DNA from: Hydractinia symbiolongicarpus
Lineage: Eukaryota; Cnidaria; Hydrozoa; Anthoathecata; Hydractiniidae
Assembly: GCF_029227915.1 (NCBI RefSeq)
Contig: NC_079876.1
Location: 1,180,001-1,244,000 of the forward strand
Direction: 5' to 3'
DNA: 64,000 bases
The translations under genes were made by a program, and so were the position numbers. Of the stretch, positions 24,959-38,755 are shown piece by piece (position 1 is the first letter of the stretch; the number at the start of each line of letters is the position of its first letter). A model generated the notes under the pieces. The model saw only the letters and a program-made list of their open reading frames with translations. It searched no databases and was not told the DNA's origin.

Positions 24959-25973
24959 GATGAGACGCTGAATAAAAGACGTTTAATCGCCGGCAAACGA
25001 AAACCCGCCATTTCCCGTAAACCCCGGACTCGGCCCGCATAGTCAAAAGTATACAAAAAAAGTACCCAGGGAGTAAACTCATTTCCCGAACGATTTTTTA
25101 AATAATTTTTTCAGTACTAAAGCGCATGAGACTTGTAGTTTTTAAAAATGTTTTCATTTTTGATGAGACGCTGAATAAAAGAAGTTTAATCGCCGGCAAA
25201 CGAAAACCCGCGATTTCCCGTAAATCCCGGGCTTGGCCCGTATAGTCGAATGTAAACAAAGAAAGTACCCTGTGAGTAAACTCATTTCCGAAACGATTTT
25301 TTCAATTATCTTTTCACCACTAAAACGCATGAGACTTGCAGTTTTCAAAAATGTTTTCATTTTTGATGAGACGCTTAATAAAAGAGGTTTCATCGCCGGC
25401 AAACGAAATCCCGCGATTTCCCGTAAATCCCGGGCTTGGCCCGCATAGTCGAATGTATACAAAGAAAGTACCCAGGGAGTAAACTCATTTCCCGAACGAT
25501 TTTTTAAATTTTTTTTTCACCACTAAAACGCATGAGACTTGTAGTTTTCAAAAATGTTTTCATTTTTGATGAGACGCTTAATGAAAGAGGTTTAATCGCC
25601 GGCAAACCAAAACCCGCGATTTCCCGTAAACCCCGGGCTTGGCCCGTATAGTCGAATGTATACAAAGAAAGTACCCTGTGAGTAAACTCATTTCCAGAAC
25701 GATTTTTTAAATTATTTTATCACCACTAAAACGCATGAGACTTGTAGTTTTCAAAAATGTTTTCATTTTTGATGAGACGCTGAATGAAAGAAGTTTAATC
25801 GCCGGCAAACGAAAACCTGCGATTTCCCGTAAATCCCGGACTCGGCCCGTATAGTCAAAAGTATACAAAGAAAGTATCCAGGGAGTAAACTCATTTCCAG
25901 AACGATTTTTTAAATTATTTTTTCACCACTAAAACGCATAAGACTTGTAGTTTATAAAAATGTTTTCATTTTT
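24959..25973. repeat. Single 5-mer I-Y-J-A-K (1015 bp), unoccupied paralogue of the transposon locus
   Basis: Starts are 24959 (I), 25162 (Y), 25365 (J), 25568 (A) and 25771 (K). By eye it matches 8585-10344 almost base for base once the insertion is removed, including gtaaacaaag, tttccgaaacg, cttgcag and attttatcacc. The same 5-mer is amplified at 46670-51135. Confidence 0.9.
25592..25595. other. Empty target site TTAA paralogous to the transposon insertion
   Basis: The shift between the two copies is 16374 bp to the left of the site (8780 to 25154) and 15629 bp to the right (10337 to 25966). The difference is 745 bp, which is exactly the 741-bp element plus one 4-bp TTAA. Confidence 0.93.
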
Positions 25974-28900
25974 GATGAGACGCTGAATAAAAGAAGTTTA
26001 ATCGCCGGCAAAAGAAAACCTGCGATTTCCCGTAAATCCCGGACTCGGCCCGTATAGTTAAAAGTATACAAAGAAAGTATCCAGGGTGTAAACTCATTTC
26101 CCGAACGATTTTTTGAATTATTTTTTCACCACTAAAACGCATGAGACTTGTAGTTTTAAAAAATGTTTTCATTTTTGATGAGACGCTGAATGAAAGAAGT
26201 TTAATCGCCGGCAAACGAAAACCTGCGATTTCCCGTAAATCCCGGACTCGGCCCGTATAGTCAAAAGTATACAAAGAAAGTACCCAGGGTGTAAACTCAT
26301 TTCCCGAACGATTTTTTAAATCATTTTTTCACCACTAAAACGCATGAGACTTGTAGTTTTCAAAAATGTTTTCATTTTTGATGAGACGCTGAATAAAAGA
26401 AGTTTAATCGCCGGCAAACGAAAACCTGCGATTTCCCGTAAATCCCGGACTCGGCCCGTATAGTCAAAAGTATACAAAGAAAGTACTCAGGGAGTAAACT
26501 CATTTCCCGAACGATTTTTCAAATTTTTTTTTCACCACTAAAACGCATGAGACTTGTAGTTTTCAAAAATGTTCTCATTTTTGATGAGACGCTTAATGAA
26601 AGAGGTTTAATCGCCGGCAAATCAAAACCCGCGATTTCCCGTAAACCCCGGGCTTGGCCCGTATAGTCGAATGTATACAAAGAAAGTACCCTGTGAGTAA
26701 ACTCATTTCCCGAACGATTTTTTGAATTATTTTTTCACCACTAAAACGCATGAGACTTGTAGTTTTCAAAAATGTTTTCATTTTTGATGAGACGCTGAAT
26801 GAAAGAAGTTTAATCGCCGGCAAACGAAAACCTGCGATTTCCCGTAAATCCCGGACTCGGCCCGTATAGTCAAAAGTATACAAAGAAAGTATCCAGGGTG
26901 TAAACTCAGTTCCCGAACGATTTTTTAAATTATTATTTCACCACTAAAGCCCATGAGACTTGTAGTTTTTAAAAATGTTTTCATTTTTGATGAGACGCTG
27001 AATAAAAGAAGTTTAATCGCCGGCAAACGAAAACCCGCGACTTCCCGTAAATCCCGGACTCGGCCCGTATAGTCAAAAGTATACAAAGAATGTACCCAGG
27101 GAGTAAACTCATTTCCCGAACGATTTTTTAAATTATATTTTCACCACTAAAACGCATGAGACTTGTAGTTTTCAAAAATGTTTTCATTTTTGATGAGACG
27201 CTGAATGAAAGAAGTTTAATCGCCGGCAAACGAAAACCCGCGATTTCCCGTAAACCCCGGACTCGGCCCGCATAGTCAAAAGTATACAAAGAAAGTACCC
27301 AGGGAGTAAACTCATTTCCCGAACGATTTTTTAAATTATTATTTCAGCACTAAAGCCCATGAGACTTGTAGTTTTTAAAAATGTTTTTATTTTTGATGAG
27401 ACGCTGAATAAAAGACGTTTAATCGCCGGCAAACGAAAACCCGCCATTTCCCGTAAACCCCCGACTCGGCCCGCATAGTCAAAAGTATACAAAGAAAGTA
27501 CCCAGGGAGTAAACTCATTTCCCGAACGATTTTTTAAATTTTTTTTTCACCACTAAAACGCATGAGACTTGTAGTTTTCAAAAATGTTTTCATTTTTAAT
27601 GAGACGCTTAATGAAAGAAGTTTAATCGCCGGCAAACAAAAACCTGCGATTTCCCGTAAATCCTGGACTCGGCCCGTATAGTCAAAAGTATACAAAGAAA
27701 GTACCCTGTGAGTAAACTCATTTCCCAAACGATTTTTTAAATTATTATTTCACCACTAAAACGCATGAGACTTGTAGTTTTCAAGAATGTTTTCATTTTT
27801 GATGAGACGCTGAATAAAAGAAGTTTAATCGCCGGCAAACGAAAACCTGCGATTTCCCGTAAATCCCGGACTCGGCCCGTGTAGTTAAAAGTATACAAAG
27901 AAAGTACCCAGGGAGTAAACTCATTTCCAGAACGATTTTTTAAATTATTTTTTCACCACTAAAAACGCATAAGACTTGTAGTTTTTAAAAATGTTTTCAT
28001 TTTTGATGAGACGCTGAATAAAAGAAGTTTAATCGCCGGCAAACGAAAACCTGCAATTTCCCGTAAATCCCGGACTCGGCCCGTATAGTCAAAAGTATAC
28101 AAAGAAAGTATCCAGGGTGTAAACTTATTTCCCGAACGATTTTTTAAATTATTTTTTCACCACTAAAACGCATGAGACTTGTAGTTTTCAAAAATGTTTT
28201 CATTTTTGATGAGACGGTAAATAAAAGAAGTTTAATCGCCGGCAAACAAAAACCTGCGATTTCCCGTAAATCCCGGACTCGGCCCGTATAGTTAAAAGTA
28301 TACAAAGAAAGTACCCAGGGTGTAAACTCATTTCCCGAACGATTTTTTGAATTATTTTTTCACCACTAAAACGCATGAGACTTGTAGTTTTCAAAAATGT
28401 TTTCATTTTTGATGAGACGCTGAATGAAAGAAGTTTAATCGCCGGCAAACGAAAACCTGCGATTTCCCGTAAATCCCGGACTCGGCCCGTATAGTCAAAT
28501 GTATACAAAGAAAGTACCCAGGGTGTAAACTCATTTCCCGAACGATTTTTTAAATTATTTTTTCACCACTAAAACGCATGAGACTTGTAGTTTTCAAAAA
28601 TGTTTTCATTTTTGATGAGACGCTGAATAAAAGAAGTTTAATCGCCGGCAAACGAAAACCTGCGATTTCCCGTAAATCCCGGACTCGGCCCGTATAGTCA
28701 AAAGTATACAAAGAAAGTACTCAGGGAGTAAACTCATTTCCAGAACGATTTTTTAAATTATTTTTTCACCACTAAAACGCATGAGACTTGTAGTTTTTAA
28801 AAATGTTTTCATTTTTGATGAGACGCTGAATAAAAGAAGTTTAATCGCCGGCAAACGAAAACCTGCGATTTCCCGTAAATCCCCGACTCGGCCCGTATAG

Positions 28901-31047
28901 TCAAAAGTATACAAAGAAAGTACCCAGGGTGTAAACTCATTTCCCGAACGATTTTTTGAATTATTTTTTCACCACTAAAACGCATGAGACTTGTAGTTTT
29001 CAAAAATGATTTCATTTTTGATGAGACGCTGAATGAAAGAAGTTTAATCGCCAGCAAACGAAAACCTGCGATTCCCGTAAATCCCGGACTCGGCCCGTAT
29101 AGTCAGAAGTATACAAAGAAAGTATCCAGGGTGTAAACTCAGTTCCCGAACGATTTTTTAATGTATTATTTCACCACTAAAGCCCATGAGACTTGTAGTT
29201 TTTAAAAATGTTTTCATTTTTGATGAGACGCTGAATAAAAGAAGTTTAATCGCCGGCAAACGAAAACCCGCGACTTTCCGTAAATCCCGGACTCGGCCCG
29301 TATAGTCAAAAGTATACAAAGAATGTACCCAGGGAATAAAATCATTTCCCGAACGATTTTTTAAATTATATTTTCACCACTAAAACGCATGAGACTTGTA
29401 GTTTTCAAAAATGTTTTCATTTTTGATGAGACGCTGAATGAAAGAAGTTTAATCGCCGGCAGACGAAAACCTGCGATTTTCCGTAAATCCCGGACTCGAC
29501 CCGTATAGTCAACAGTATATTAAGAAAGTACCCAGGGAGTAAACTCATTTCCTGAACGATTTTTTAAATTATTATTTCAGCACTAAAGCCCATGAGACTT
29601 GTAGTTTTTAAAAATGTTTTTATTTTTGATGAGACGCTGAATAAAAGACGTTTAATCGCCGGCAAACGAAAACCCGCCATTTCCCGTAAACCCCGGACGC
29701 GGCCCGCATAGTCAAAAGTATACAAAGAAAGTACCCAGGGAGTAAACTCATTTCCAGAACGATTTTTTAAATTATTTTTTCACCACTAAAACGCATAAGA
29801 CTTGTAGTTTTTAAAAATGTTTTCATTTTTGATGAGACGCTGAATAAAAGAAGTTTAATCGCCGGCAAACGAAAACCTGCGATTTCCCTTAAATCCTGGA
29901 CTCGTCCCGTATAATCAAAAGTATACAAAGAAAGTACCCAGGGAGTAAACTCATTTCCCAAACGATTTTTTAAATTATTATTTCACCACTAAAACGCATG
30001 AGACTTGTAGTTTTCAAGAATGTTTTCATTTTTGATGAGACGCTGAATAAAAGAAGTTTAATCGCCGGCAAACGAAAACCTGCGATTTCCCGTAAATCCC
30101 GGACTAGGCCCGTATAGTCAAAAGTATACAAAGAAAGTACCCAGGGAGTAAACTCATTTCCAGAACGATTTTTTAAATTATTTTTTCACCACTAAAACGC
30201 ATGAGATTTGTAGTTTTCAAGAATGCTTTCATTTTTGATGAGACGCTGAATAAAAGAAGTTTAATCGCCGGCAAACGAAAACCTGCGATTTCCCGTAAAT
30301 CCCGGACTCGGCCCGTATAGTCAAAAGTATACAACGAAAGTACCCAGGGAGTAAACTCATTTCCAGAACGATTTTTTAAATTATTTTTTCACCACTAAAA
30401 CGCATCAGACTTGTAGTTTTTAAAAATGTTTTCATTTTTGATGAGACGCTGAATAAAAGAAGTTTAATCGCCGGCAAACGAAAACCTGCGATTTCCAGTA
30501 AATCCTGGACTCGGCCCGTATAGTCTAAAGTATACAAAGAAAGTACCCAGGGAGTAAACTCATTTCCCAAACGATTTTTTAAATTATTATTTCACCACTA
30601 AAACGCATGAGACTTGTAGTTTTCAAGAATGTTTTCATTTTTGATGAGACGCTGAATAAAAGAAGTTTAATCGCCGGCAAACGAAAACCTGCGATTTCCC
30701 GTAAATCCCGGACTCGGCCCGTATAGTCAAAAGTATACAAAGAAAGTACCCAGGGAGTAAACTCATTTCCAGAACGATTTTTTAAATTATTTTTTCACCA
30801 CTAAAACGCATAAGACTTGTAGTTTTTAAAAATGTTTTCATTTTTGATGAGACGCTGAATAAAAGACGTTTAATCGCCGGCAAACGAAAACCCGCCATTT
30901 CCCGTAAACCCCGGACTCGGCCCGCATAGTCAAAAGTATACAAAAAAGTACCCAGGGAGTAAACTCATTTCCCGAACGATTTTTTAAATAATTTTTTCAG
31001 TACTAAAGCGCATGAGACTTGTAGTTTTTAAAAATGTTTTCATTTTT
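25974..31047. repeat. Long unit, 25 monomers
   Basis: It starts at L (25974) and follows the reference copy to the end. Near 30180-30240 a hybrid monomer joins the ccagaacg kind to the caagaatgctttc kind, so two monomers, including the aaagcatacaaag kind, are missing. It ends in the kind-I-like monomer with acaaaaaagt before J at 31048. Confidence 0.85.
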
Positions 31048-34000
31048 GATGAGACGCTTAATAAAAGAGGTTTCATCGCCGGCAAACGAAATCCCGCGAT
31101 TTCCCGTAAATCCCGGGCTTGGCCCGCATAGTCGAATGTATACAAAGAAAGTACCGAGGGAGTAAACTCATTTCCCGAACGATTTTTTAAATTTTTTTTT
31201 CACCACTAAAACGCATGAGACTTGTAGTTTTCAAAAATGTTTTCATTTTTGATGAGACGCTTAATGAAAGAGGTTTAATCGCCGGCAAACCAAAACCCGC
31301 GATTTCCCGTAAACCCCGGGCTTGGCCCGTATAGTCGAATGTATACAAAGAAAGTACCCTGTGAGTAAACTCATTTCCAGAACGATTTTTTAAATTATTT
31401 TTTCACCACTAAAACGCATGAGACTTGTAGTTTTTAAAAATGTTTTCATTTTTGATGAGACGCTGAATAAAAGAAGTTTAATCGCCGGCAATCGAAAACC
31501 TGCGACTTCCCGTAAATCCCGGACTCGGCCCGTATAGTCAAAAGTATACAAAGAATGTACCCAGGGAGTAAACTCATTTCCCGAACGATTTTTTAAATTA
31601 TATTTTCACCACTAAAACGCATGAGACTTGTAGTTTTCAAAAATGTTTTCATTTTTGATGAGACGCTGAATGAAAGAAGTTTAATCGCCGGCAGACGAAA
31701 CCCTGCGATTTCCCGTAAATCCCGGACTCGACCCGTATAGTCAACAGTATAATAAGAAAGTACCCTGGGAGTAAACTCATTCCCCGAACGATTTTTTAAA
31801 TTATTATTTCAGCACTAAAGCCCATGAGACTTGTAGTTTTTAAAAATGTTTTTATTTTTGATGAGACGCTGAATAAAAGACGTTTAATCGCCGGCAAACG
31901 AAAACCCGCCATTTCCCGTAAACCCCGGACTCGGCCTGCATAGTCAAAAGTATACAAAGAAAGTACCCAGGGAGTAAACTCATTTCCCGAACGATTTTTT
32001 AAATTATTTTTTCAGTACTAAAGCGCATGAGACTTGTAGTTTTTAAAATGTTTTCATTTTTGATGAGACGGTGAATAAAAGAAGTTTAATCGCCGGCCAA
32101 CGAAAACCTGCGATTTCCCGTAAATCCTGGACTCGGCCCGTATAGTCAAAAGTATACAAAGAAAGTACCCAGGGTGTAAACTCATTTCCCGAACGATTTT
32201 TTAAATTATTATTTCACCACTAAAGCCCATAAGACTTGTAGTATTTAAAAATATTTTCATTTTTGATGAGACGCTGAATAAAAGAAGTTTAATCGCCGGC
32301 AAACAAAAACCCGCGACTTCCCGTAAATCCCGGACTCGGCCCGTATAGTCAAAAGTATACAAAGAAAGTACCCAGGGAGTAAACTCATTTCCCGAACGAT
32401 TTTTTAAATTTTTTTTCACCACTAAAACGCATGAGACTTGTAGTTTTCAAGAATGTTTTCATTTTTGATGAGACGCTGAATAAAAGAAGTTTAATCGCCG
32501 GCAAACGAAAACCTGCGATTTCCCGTAAATCCCGGACTCGGCCCGTATAGTCAAAAGTATACAAAGAAAGTACCCAGGGAGTAAACTCATTTCCAGAACG
32601 ATTTTTTAAATTATTTTTTCACCACTAAAACGCATAAGACTTGTAGTTTTTAAAAATGTTTTCATTTTTGATGAGACGCTGAATAAAAGACGTTTAATCG
32701 CCGGCAAACGAAAACCCGCCATTTCCCGTAAACCCCGGACTCGGCCCGCATAGTCAAAAGTATACAAAAAAAGTACCCAGGGAGTAAACTCATTTCCCGA
32801 ACGATTTTTTAAATAATTTTTTCAGTACTAAAGCGCATGAGACTTGTAGTTTTTAAAAATGTTTTCATTTTTGATGAGACGCTTAATAAAAGAGGTTTCA
32901 TCGCCGGCAAACGAAATCCCGCGATTTCCCGTAAATCCCGGGCTTGGCCCGCATAGTCGAATGTATACAAAGAAAGTACCCAGGGAGTAAACTCATTTCC
33001 CGAACGATTTTTTAAATTTTTTTTTCACCACTAAAACGCATGAGACTTGTAGTTTTCAAAAATGTTTTCATTTTTGATGAGACGCTTAATGAAAGAGGTT
33101 TAATCGCCGGCAAACCAAAACCCGCGATTTCCCGTAAACCCCGGGCTTGGCCCGTATAGTCGAATGTATACAAAGAAAGTACCCTGTGAGTAAACTCATT
33201 TCCATAACGATATTTTAAATTATTTTATCACCACTAAAGCCCATGAGACTTGTAGTTTTTAAAAATGTTTTCATTTTTGATGAGACGCTGAATAAAAGAA
33301 GTTTAATCGCCGGCAATCGAAAACCCGCGACTTCCCGTAAATCCCGGACTCGGCCCGTATAGTCAAAAGTATACAAAGAATGTACCCAGGGAGTAAACTC
33401 ATTTCCCGAACGATTTTTTAAATTATATTTTCACCACTAAAACGCATGAGACTTGTAGTTTTCAAAAATGTTTTCATTTTTGATGAGACGCTGAATGAAA
33501 GAAGTTTAATCGCCGGCAGACGAAAACCTGCGATTTCCCGTAAATCCCGGACTCGACCCGTATAGTCAACAGTATAATAAGAAAGTACCCTGGGAGTAAA
33601 CTCATTTCCCGAACGATTTTTTAAATTATTATTTCAGCACTAAAGCCCATGAGACTTGTAGTTTTTAAAAATGTTTTTATTTTTGATGAGACGCTGAATA
33701 AAAGACGTTTAATCGCCGGCAAACGAAAACCCGCCATTTCCCGTAAACCCCGGACTCGGCCTGCATAGTCAAAAGTATACAAAGAAAGTACCCAGGGAGT
33801 AAACTCATTTCCCGAACGATTTTTTAAATTATTTTTTCAGTACTAAAGCGCATGAGACTTGTAGTTTTTAAAATGTTTTCATTTTTGATGAGACGGTGAA
33901 TAAAAGAAGTTTAATCGCCGGCCAACGAAAACCTGCGATTTCCCGTAAATCCTGGACTCGGCCCGTATAGTCAAAAGTATACAAAGAAAGTACCCAGGGT

Positions 34001-34697
34001 GTAAACTCATTTCCCGAACGATTTTTTAAATTATTATTTCACCACTAAAGCCCATAAGACTTGTAGTATTTAAAAATATTTTCATTTTTGATGAGACGCT
34101 GAATAAAAGAAGTTTAATCGCCGGCAAACAAAAACTCGCGACTTCCCGTAAATCCCGGACTCGGCCCGTATAGTCAAAAGTATACAAAGAAAGTACCCAG
34201 GGAGTAAACTCATTTCCCGAACGATTTTTTAAATTTTTTTTCACCACTAAAACGCATGAGACTTGTAGTTTTCAAGAATGTTTTCATTTTTGATGAGACG
34301 CTGAATAAAAGAAGTTTAATCGCCGGCAAACGAAAACCTGCGATTTCCCGTAAATCCCGGACTCGGCCCGTATAGTCAAAAGTATACAAAGAAAGTACCC
34401 AGGGAGTAAACTCATTTCCAGAACGATTTTTTAAATTATTTTTTCACCACTAAAACGCATAAGACTTGTAGTTTTTAAAAATGTTTTCATTTTTGATGAG
34501 ACGCTGAATAAAAGACGTTTAATCGCCGGCAAACGAAAACCCGCCATTTCCCGTAAACCCCGGACTCGGCCCGCATAGTCAAAAGTATACAAAAAAAGTA
34601 CCCAGGGAGTAAACTCATTTCCCGAACGATTTTTTAAATAATTTTTTCAGTACTAAAGCGCATGAGACTTGTAGTTTTTAAAAATGTTTTCATTTTT
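31048..34697. repeat. Two tandem copies of a 9-mer short unit (2 x 1825 bp)
   Basis: Copies at 31048-32872 and 32873-34697 read J A C D E F G H I. Kind B is missing in both; in the first, A ends with a gtttttaaaaatg tail and is followed directly by C. Shared private marks include ggccaacg in F and a four-A tttttaaaatg at the E/F border. The second copy has actcgcg in G and tttccataacg in A. J (34698) and A (34901) begin a third copy that switches to K at 35104. Confidence 0.9.
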
Positions 34698-35306
34698 GAT
34701 GAGACGCTTAATAAAAGAGGTTTCATCGCCGGCAAACGAAATCCCGCGATTTCCCGTAAATCCCGGGCTTGGCCCGCATAGTCGAATGTATACAAAGAAA
34801 GTACCCAGGGAGTAAACTCATTTCCCGAACGATTTTTTAAATTTTTTTTTCACCACTAAAACGCATGAGACTTGTAGTTTTCAAAAATGTTTTCATTTTT
34901 GATGAGACGCTTAATGAAAGAGGTTTAATCGCCGGCAAACCAAAACCCGCGATTTCCCGTAAACCCCGGGCTTGGCCCGTATAGTCGAATGTATACAAAG
35001 AAAGTACCCTGTGAGTAAACTAATTTCCAGAACGATTTTTTAAATTATTTTATCACCACTAAAACGCATGAGACTTGTAGTTTTCAAAAATGTTTTCATT
35101 TTTGATGAGACGCTGAATGAAAGAAGTTTAATCGCCGGCAAACGAAAACCTGCGATTTCCCGTAAATCCCGGACTCGGCCCGTATAGTCAAAAGTATACA
35201 AAGAAAGTATCCAGGGAGTAAACTCATTTCCAGAACGATTTTTTAAATTATTTTTTCACCACTAAAACGCATAAGACTTGTAATTTTTAAAAATGTTTTC
35301 ATTTTT
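34698..35306. repeat. J-A-K link between short and long units
   Basis: J at 34698 and A at 34901 (with attttatcacc) continue the 9-mer order, then K at 35104 opens the long unit. The same J-A-K link is found at about 8991-10344 and 25365-25973, but here without a Y monomer in front. Confidence 0.8.
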
Positions 35307-38300
35307 GATGAGACGCTGAATAAAAGAAGTTTAATCGCCGGCAAACGAAAACCTGCGATTTCCCGTAAATCCCGGACTCGGCCCGTATAGTTAAAAGTAT
35401 ACAAAGAAAGTACCCAGGGTGTAAACTCATTTCCCGAACGATTTTTTGAATTATTTTTTCACCACTAAAACGCATGAGACTTGTAGTTTTCAAAAATGTT
35501 TTCATTTTTGATGAGACGCTGAATGAAAGAAGTTTAATCGCCGGCAAACGAAAACCTGCGATTTCCCGTAAATCCCGGACTCGGCCCGTATAGTCAAAAG
35601 TATACAAAGAAAGTGCCCAGGGTGTAAACTCATTTCCCGAACGATTTTTTAAATCATTTTTTCACCACTAAAACGCATGAGACTTGTAGTTTTCAAAAAT
35701 GTTTTCATTTTTGATGAGACGCTGAATAAAAGAAGTTTAATCGCCGGCAAACGAAAACCTGCGATTTCCCGTAAATCCCGGACTCGGCCCGTATAGTCAA
35801 AAGTATACAAAGAAAGTACTCAGGGAGTAAACTCATTTCCCGAACGATTTTTTAAATTTTTTTTTCACCACTAAAACGCATGAGACTTGTAGTTTTCAAA
35901 AATGTTCTCATTTTTGATGAGACGCTTAATGAAAGAGGTTTAATCGCCGGCAAATCAAAACCCGCGATTTCCCGTAAACCCCGGCCTTGGCCCGTATAGT
36001 CGAATGTATACAAAGAAAGTACCCTGTGAGTAAACTCATTTCCCGAACGATTTTTTGAATTATTTTTTCACCACTAAAACGCATGAGACTTGTAGTTTTC
36101 AAAAATGTTTTCATTTTTGATGAGACGCTGAATGAAAGAAGTTTAATCGCCGGCAAACGAAAACCTGCGATTTCCCGTAAATCCCGGACTCGGCCCGTAT
36201 AGTCAAAAGTATACAAAGAAAGTATCCAGGGTGTAAACTCAGTTCCCGAACGATTTTTTAAATTATTATTTCACCACTAAAGCCCATGAGACTTGTAGTT
36301 TTTAAAAATGTTTTCATTTTTGATGAGACGCTGAATAAAAGAAGTTTAATCGCCGGCAAACGAAAACCCGCGACTTCCCGTAAATCCCGGACTCGGCCCG
36401 TATAGTCAAAATTATACAAAGAATGTACCCAGGGAGTAAACTCATTTCCCGAACGATTTTTTAAATTATATTTTCACCACTAAAACGCATGAGACTTGTA
36501 GTTTTCAAAAATGTTTTCATTTTTGATGAGACGCTGAATGAAAGAAGTTTAATCGCCGGCAAACTAAAACCCGCGATTTCCCGTAAACCCCGGACTCGGC
36601 CCGCATAGTCAAAAGTATACAAAGAAAGTACCCAGGGAGTAAACTCATTTCCCGAACGATTTTTTAAATTATTATTTCAGCACTAAAGCCCATGAGACTT
36701 GTAGTTTTTAAAAATGTTTTTATTTTTGATGAGACGCTGAATAAAAGACGTTTAATCGCCGGCAAACGAAAACCCGCCATTTCCCGTAAACCCCGGACTC
36801 GGCCCGCATAGTCAAAAGTATACAAAGAAAGTACCCAGGGAGTAAACTCATTTCCCGAACGATTTTTTAAATTTTTTTTTCACCACTAAAACGCATGAGA
36901 CTTGTAGTTTTCAAAAATGTTTTCATTTTTGATGAGACGCTTAATGAAAGAAGTTTAATCGCCGGCAAACAAAAACCTGCGATTTCCCGTAAATCCTGGA
37001 CTCGGCCCGTATAGTCAAAAGTATACAAAGAAAGTACCCTGTGAGTAAACTCATTTCCCAAACGATTTTTTAAATTATTATTTCACCACTAAAACGCATG
37101 AGACTTGTAGTTTTCAAGAATGTTTTCATTTTTGATGAGACGCTGAATAAAAGAAGTTTAATCGCCGGCAAACGAAAACCTGCGATTTCCCGTAAATCCC
37201 GGACTCGGCCCGTGTAGTTAAAAGTATACAAAGAAAGTACCCAGGGAGTAAACTCATTTCCAGAACGATTTTTTAAATTATTTTTTCACCACTAAAACGC
37301 ATAAGACTTGTAGTTTTTAAAAATGTTTTCATTTTTGATGAGACGCTGAATAAAAGAAGTTTAATCGCCGGCAAACGAAAACCTGCAATTTCCCGTAAAT
37401 CCCGGACTCGGCCCGTATAGTCAAAAGTATACAAAGAAAGTACCCAGGGTGTAAACTTATTGCCCGAACGATTTTTTAAATTATTTTTTCACCACTAAAA
37501 CGCATGAGACTTGTAGTTTTCAAAAATGTTTTCATTTTTGATGAGACGGTGAATAAAAGAAGTTTAATCGCCGGCAAACAAAAACCTGCGATTTCCCGTA
37601 AATCCCGGACTCGGCCCGTATAGTCAAAAGTATACAAAGAAAGTACCCAGGGTGTAAACTCATTTCCCGAACGATTTTTTAAATTATTTTTTCACCACTA
37701 AAACGCATGAGACTTGTAGTTTTCAAAAATGTTTTCATTTTTGATGAGACGCTGAATAAAAGAAGTTTAATCGCCGGCAAACGAAAACCTGCGATTTCCC
37801 GTAAATCCCGGACTCGGCCCGTATAGTCAAAAGTATACAAAGAAAGTACTCAGGGAGTAAACTCATTTCCAGAACGATTTTTTAAATTATTTTTTCACCA
37901 CTAAAACGCATGAGACTTGTAGTTTTTAAAAATGTTTTCATTTTTGATGAGACGCTGAATAAAAGAAGTTTAATCGCCGGCAAACGAAAACCTGCGATTT
38001 CCCGTAAATCCCCGACTCGGCCCGTATAGTCAAAAGTATACAAAGAAAGTACCCAGGGTGTAAACTCATTTCCCGAACGATTTTTTGAATTATTTTTTCA
38101 CCACTAAAACGCATGAGACTTGTAGTTTTCAAAAATGTTTTCATTTTTGATGAGACGCTGAATGAAAGAAGTTTAATCGCCGGCAAACGAAAACCTGCGA
38201 TTCCCGAAAATCCCGGACTCGGCCCGTATAGTCAAAAGTATACAAAGAAAGTATCCAGGGTGTAAACTCAGTTCCCGAACGATTTTTTAATGTATTATTT

Positions 38301-38755
38301 CACCACTAAAGCCCATGAGACTTGTAGTTTTTAAAAATGTTTTCATTTTTGATGAGACGCTGAATAAAAGAAGTTTAATCGCCGGCAAACGAAAACCTGC
38401 GATTTCCCGTAAATCCCCGACTCGGCCCGTATAGTCAAAAGTATACAAAGAAAGTACCCAGGGTGTAAACTCATTTCCCGAACGATTTTTTGAATTATTT
38501 TTTCACCACTAAAACGCATGAGACTTGTAGTTTTCAAAAATGTTTTCATTTTTGATGAGACGCTGAATGAAAGAAGTTTAATCGCCGGCAAACGAAAACC
38601 TGCGATTCCCGAAAATCCCGGACTCGGCCCGTATAGTCAAAAGTATACAAAGAAAGTATCCAGGGTGTAAACTCAGTTCCCGAACGATTTTTTAATGTAT
38701 TATTTCACCACTAAAGCCCATGAGACTTGTAGTTTTTAAAAATGTTTTCATTTTT
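35307..38755. repeat. Long unit, front part, 17 monomers
   Basis: It starts L (35307), M, N, O (35916). One monomer has been lost by a join between the aacaaaaacctgcg kind and the acccagggtg kind at about 37550. Near the end a dimer (ccccgactcgg kind plus the one-base-deleted cgattcccg kind) is duplicated with a 405-bp spacing, at about 37945 and 38350. Both copies have cgattcccgaaaatcc instead of cgattcccgtaaatcc. Confidence 0.84.
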
